Source: Actinomycetota bacterium (lineage in GTDB: Bacteria > Actinomycetota > Thermoleophilia > Solirubrobacterales > 70-9). From it: a DNA stretch of 64,000 nt. How positions within the stretch are numbered: the stretch's first letter is position 1; every line of letters starts with the position of its first letter. Shown here in pieces: positions 61,756 to 64,000 of the stretch. Location: positions 23,913 to 87,912 of the forward strand of contig JAFDWO010000154.1 in assembly GCA_018268415.1 (NCBI GenBank), read 5' to 3'. The position numbers were made by a program, and so were the translations under genes. The notes under the pieces were generated by a model. The model was not told where the DNA came from. It saw only the letters and a list, made by a program, of their open reading frames with translations, and ran no database searches.

Positions 61756-63570
61756 ATGAGCACCTCGCCGATCGACGCCTACCTCGCCCGCCTCCACGAA
61801 GAGTGGCTCGGCGACCGCTCCGGGGCGGTCGCCGACTACATCCCGCCGCTCGCCCTCGCCGACCCCGATGCGCTCGGGATCGCGATCACCACGACCGAGG
61901 GCCACAGCTACGAGGTCGGCGACTCGCGCGCGTGTTTCACGATCCAGTCGATGTCGAAGCCGTTCACCTATGGGCTCGCGCTTCGCGACCGCGGCTTCGA
62001 GGCGATCGACGCCAAGGTCGGGGTCGAGCCGAGCGGCGAGGCCTTCAACTCGATCAGCCTGGCGCCGGGCAGCGGCCGCCCGCTGAACCCGATGATCAAC
62101 GCCGGCGCGATCACCTCGACCTCCTTGGTCGCCGGCGCCGGGCCGGCGGAGCGCGAGGGGAGGGTGGTCGACTTCTACGGCCGCTTCGCCGGGCGCCCGC
62201 TCGAGATTGACATGGAGGTCTACGAATCGGAGCGCGACACCGGGCATCGCAACCGCGCGATCGGCCACATGCTGCGGGCCGTGGGTGTGCTCGAGGACGA
62301 TCCTGACGAGGCGCTCGACCTCTATTTTCGCCAGTGCTCGGTGAGCGTCGATTGTCGTGACCTCAGCCTGATGGCGGCGACCCTGGCGAACGGCGGCGTC
62401 AATCCGGCCACCGGCGAGCGGGTGCTGGCCCGCGACCTCGTGGATCGGGTCCTCAGCGTGATGACGACCTGCGGGATGTATGACTCGGCGGGGGAGTGGG
62501 TGGTCGACGTCGGCATGCCGGCGAAGAGCGGCGTCGGCGGCGGGGTCCTCGCGGTCCTGCCGGGCCAGCTCGGCATCGCCGTCTTCTCGCCGCCGCTCGA
62601 TCGACACGGCAACAGCGTCCGCGGGGTGGAGGTCTGCCGGCAGATCTCCACCGACCTCAACCTCAACCTCCTCCACGTCGCCCGTTCGTCCCGCTCGGCC
62701 GTGCGCCGCACCTACTCGGTTGCCGCGGTGCCGTCGCGCCGCCGCCGTCCCGAGGCCCAGTCCTCGGCCCTGGCCGAGCTTGGCGCCCGCGGCGTCGTCC
62801 AGATCCTTCACGGCGACCTCGTCTTCGCGGCGCTGGAGAGCATCGTCCGCGGCATCGTCGAACGGGCGGGTGATGTGGACGTCGAGGTGCTCGACCTCAC
62901 CGAGGTCACCGAGCTCGACCTCGGTGCGGGGCGTCTTCTGATCGGCCTCGCCGAGTCGATGGCGGCAGCCGGGAGGGCGCTGGCGATCGTCCTGCCGCCC
63001 TCCGGCGAGCTCCTCGCCGGACTCGACACCGAGCACCTCGAGGTCTTTCCCGATCTCGACCGGGCGACCGAGTGGTGCGAGGAGCGCCTTCTCGCGGCGC
63101 ACGGCGCCGCCCCCGTCCCTCCGTCGCGGCTGACGCTCGCCGAGCACCGGCTGGCCCGCGGTCTTTCCGCGGACCTGCTGGTCGCGCTCGAGGAGGCGGT
63201 CGTCCCGCGGCGCTTCGAGGCGGGCGAGACGATCTTCGCCGTCGGCGACCCGGCCGACGCCGCCTTCCTGTTGCTCGAAGGCGAGGTGACGATCGAGCTG
63301 GAGATCGACGGCGCCCGCCGTCGCCTCGCCACCTTGACGCCGGGATTCTCCTTCGGCGAGTTCGCCTTCGCCGACGCCTCCGCCAGGCCGGTCGACGTCC
63401 GCGTCGAGACCGCCTGCGAATGCCTCGTCCTCACCCTCGACGCCTTCGAGCGGATGGGCGAGCAGACCCCCGCCCTCCAGGCGGCCCTGCTCCGCAACCT
63501 GCTGATCGGCTACTACGAGATCATCGGCCGCGCCACGCGCGAGGCCGGGTCGCTGCCGGGCGGCCGCTAG
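61756..63570 (+). CDS. glsA: Glutaminase fused to STAS and cyclic-nucleotide-binding domains
   Basis: 604 residues from the ATG at 61756. Residues 1-310 are glutaminase A, with the catalytic Ser65-x-x-Lys68 in QSMSKPFTYGL and NPMINAGAI. Then a STAS domain (about 345-460; VEVLDLTEVTELDLGAGRLLIGLAESMAAAG) and a cNMP-binding domain (about 485-590; FEAGETIFAVGDPADAAFLLLEGEVTIE, SFGEFAFAD). Glutamine is hydrolysed to glutamate and ammonia, probably under control of the two added domains. This order is known in some actinobacterial glutaminases. Confidence 0.9.
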   Translation: MSTSPIDAYLARLHEEWLGDRSGAVADYIPPLALADPDALGIAITTTEGHSYEVGDSRACFTIQSMSKPFTYGLALRDRGFEAIDAKVGVEPSGEAFNSISLAPGSGRPLNPMINAGAITSTSLVAGAGPAEREGRVVDFYGRFAGRPLEIDMEVYESERDTGHRNRAIGHMLRAVGVLEDDPDEALDLYFRQCSVSVDCRDLSLMAATLANGGVNPATGERVLARDLVDRVLSVMTTCGMYDSAGEWVVDVGMPAKSGVGGGVLAVLPGQLGIAVFSPPLDRHGNSVRGVEVCRQISTDLNLNLLHVARSSRSAVRRTYSVAAVPSRRRRPEAQSSALAELGARGVVQILHGDLVFAALESIVRGIVERAGDVDVEVLDLTEVTELDLGAGRLLIGLAESMAAAGRALAIVLPPSGELLAGLDTEHLEVFPDLDRATEWCEERLLAAHGAAPVPPSRLTLAEHRLARGLSADLLVALEEAVVPRRFEAGETIFAVGDPADAAFLLLEGEVTIELEIDGARRRLATLTPGFSFGEFAFADASARPVDVRVETACECLVLTLDAFERMGEQTPALQAALLRNLLIGYYEIIGRATREAGSLPGGR

Positions 63571-64000
63571 ACGTTTGATCCACGGGTTCTGGCGGGATAG
63601 TCCCCGCCCGGGGAGGGATGGCCGGGGCGTGCCGGCCGGCGCCCGGGGCCTGGAGGGATGCGGCCGTCTCAAGCTGTCGCCCGGAGGGAAAAGGCCACGG
63701 CCCCTGAAGCTGTCGCCCCGGAGGGGAAGGGACCCGGCCGTCCCGTCCACGGCCCTGGCAGGCTGTGGCCGTGGCCGGGACGGCCGGGTCCGTGGGGAGT
63801 GTGGAGGGACCCTGGCGGGAGGATCACGGAAGCGCCATGGGTCCGTCACCGAGGTCGGACCTCGTGACGGAGACGGGACGGAGACGTGACGGAGACGGTG
63901 GGAACTCCGCACCTCCTCCCGTCCTCCCACCGCCCGAGGAGTCCCTGTGGTGGGTTACCGTCGCATGGCGACGGTAACCCACCACGCCTCCTCGGGCCCC
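63571..64000. other. Non-coding tail with three hairpins and tandem 11-bp repeats
   Basis: No convincing gene after the glutaminase stop. Features: inverted repeat 63731-63754/63767-63790 (24 bp, one mismatch); imperfect hairpin 63841-63874; three tandem copies of GACGGAGACG at 63866, 63877 and 63888 with an exact 11-base period; a nested hairpin 63932-63997 with an 18-bp perfect inner stem around ATG and a 10-bp outer stem. Near 63670 a 20-base motif AAGCTGTCGCCCGGAGGGAA is repeated at about 63700 with two changes. Confidence 0.6.
63932..63997. repeat. Nested perfect hairpin (18-bp inner and 10-bp outer stem)
   Basis: Inner arms GTGGTGGGTTACCGTCGC (63947-63964) and its complement (63968-63985) flank the loop ATG. 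Outer arms GCCCGAGGAG (63932-63941) and CTCCTCGGGC (63988-63997) enclose it. Longer than needed for a terminator and runs to the window end. Confidence 0.8.

Noticed and set aside
61639..63930. Minus-strand open frame over the glutaminase
   Set aside because: Shadow of the glutaminase coding strand; no family pattern.
1..64000. tRNA, rRNA, integrase or attachment site
   Set aside because: None seen on either strand, though tRNA genes cannot be excluded without a structure search.

Overview
The window is high-GC actinobacterial DNA. Gene style (secreted Ig-like proteins, MobF relaxases with FtsK/VirB4-type secretion genes, DUF1059, HpcH and FCD-regulator catabolic clusters) fits a Thermoleophilia/Solirubrobacterales-like organism, but no rRNA or tRNA is present to confirm this. 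It looks like a mosaic of a catabolic chromosome, an imported Streptomyces-like island and a conjugative module.

Layout. 1-2.2 kb: tail of a collagen-like protein and small genes. 2.25-5.3 kb: a 1016-residue protein joining an IS256/Mutator-type transposase to a relaxase-like domain that has lost all its catalytic residues. 5.4-16.1 kb: a cyclitol or sugar-acid catabolic cluster (HisD/HpsN-like dehydrogenase, two SDRs, SMP-30 lactonase, 2-hydroxyacid dehydrogenase, IolD-like hydrolase, IolE-like dehydratase, two Gfo/Idh/MocA dehydrogenases) around a GntR/FCD regulator with AGTGATT-type sites. 16.2-31.1 kb: a second catabolic regulon with a polyamine-type ABC importer, two class IV PLP aminotransferases, an HpcH-type aldolase, a VOC protein, alanine racemase, a dimethylformamidase-like protein and a sugar-type ABC importer. 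Seven copies of an 18-bp palindrome, consensus (T/A)GGTCGACCGGTCGACC(A/T), lie at its promoters, two of them beside a FadR-type regulator gene. 31.2-34.4 kb: two acyl-CoA ligases, ended by a hairpin.

34.5-40.4 kb: an island with DegT aminotransferase, acetyltransferase and sugar-phosphate cyclase (a minimal aminocyclitol-like set), a DUF397/XRE/ATPase regulatory trio typical of Streptomyces, and a NUDIX-fold protein without catalytic glutamates. 40.4-61.7 kb: conjugation module. It holds a hairpin-rich candidate oriT, a relaxase-helicase, a second stand-alone relaxase, coupling protein, a LysR regulator with a secreted protein, a membrane-tethered sigma factor, and a type IV secretion operon (pilin-like protein, VirB6, VirB3 and VirB4 homologues, bifunctional peptidoglycan hydrolase, lipoprotein, ParA-like protein without P-loop lysines, SpoIIM-like protein). 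61.7-64 kb: a glutaminase-STAS-cNMP fusion, then a non-coding tail with three hairpins and three 11-bp iteron-like repeats. No integrase, att site or VirB11 ATPase is visible, so the ends of the mobile element are unknown.

Within the conjugation module the proposed order of events is relaxase nicking at the hairpin region, delivery by the coupling protein, and export through the VirB4/VirB6 channel opened by the peptidoglycan hydrolase. The two catabolic blocks are separate regulons, each with its own importer or dehydrogenase set and its own FCD-type repressor.
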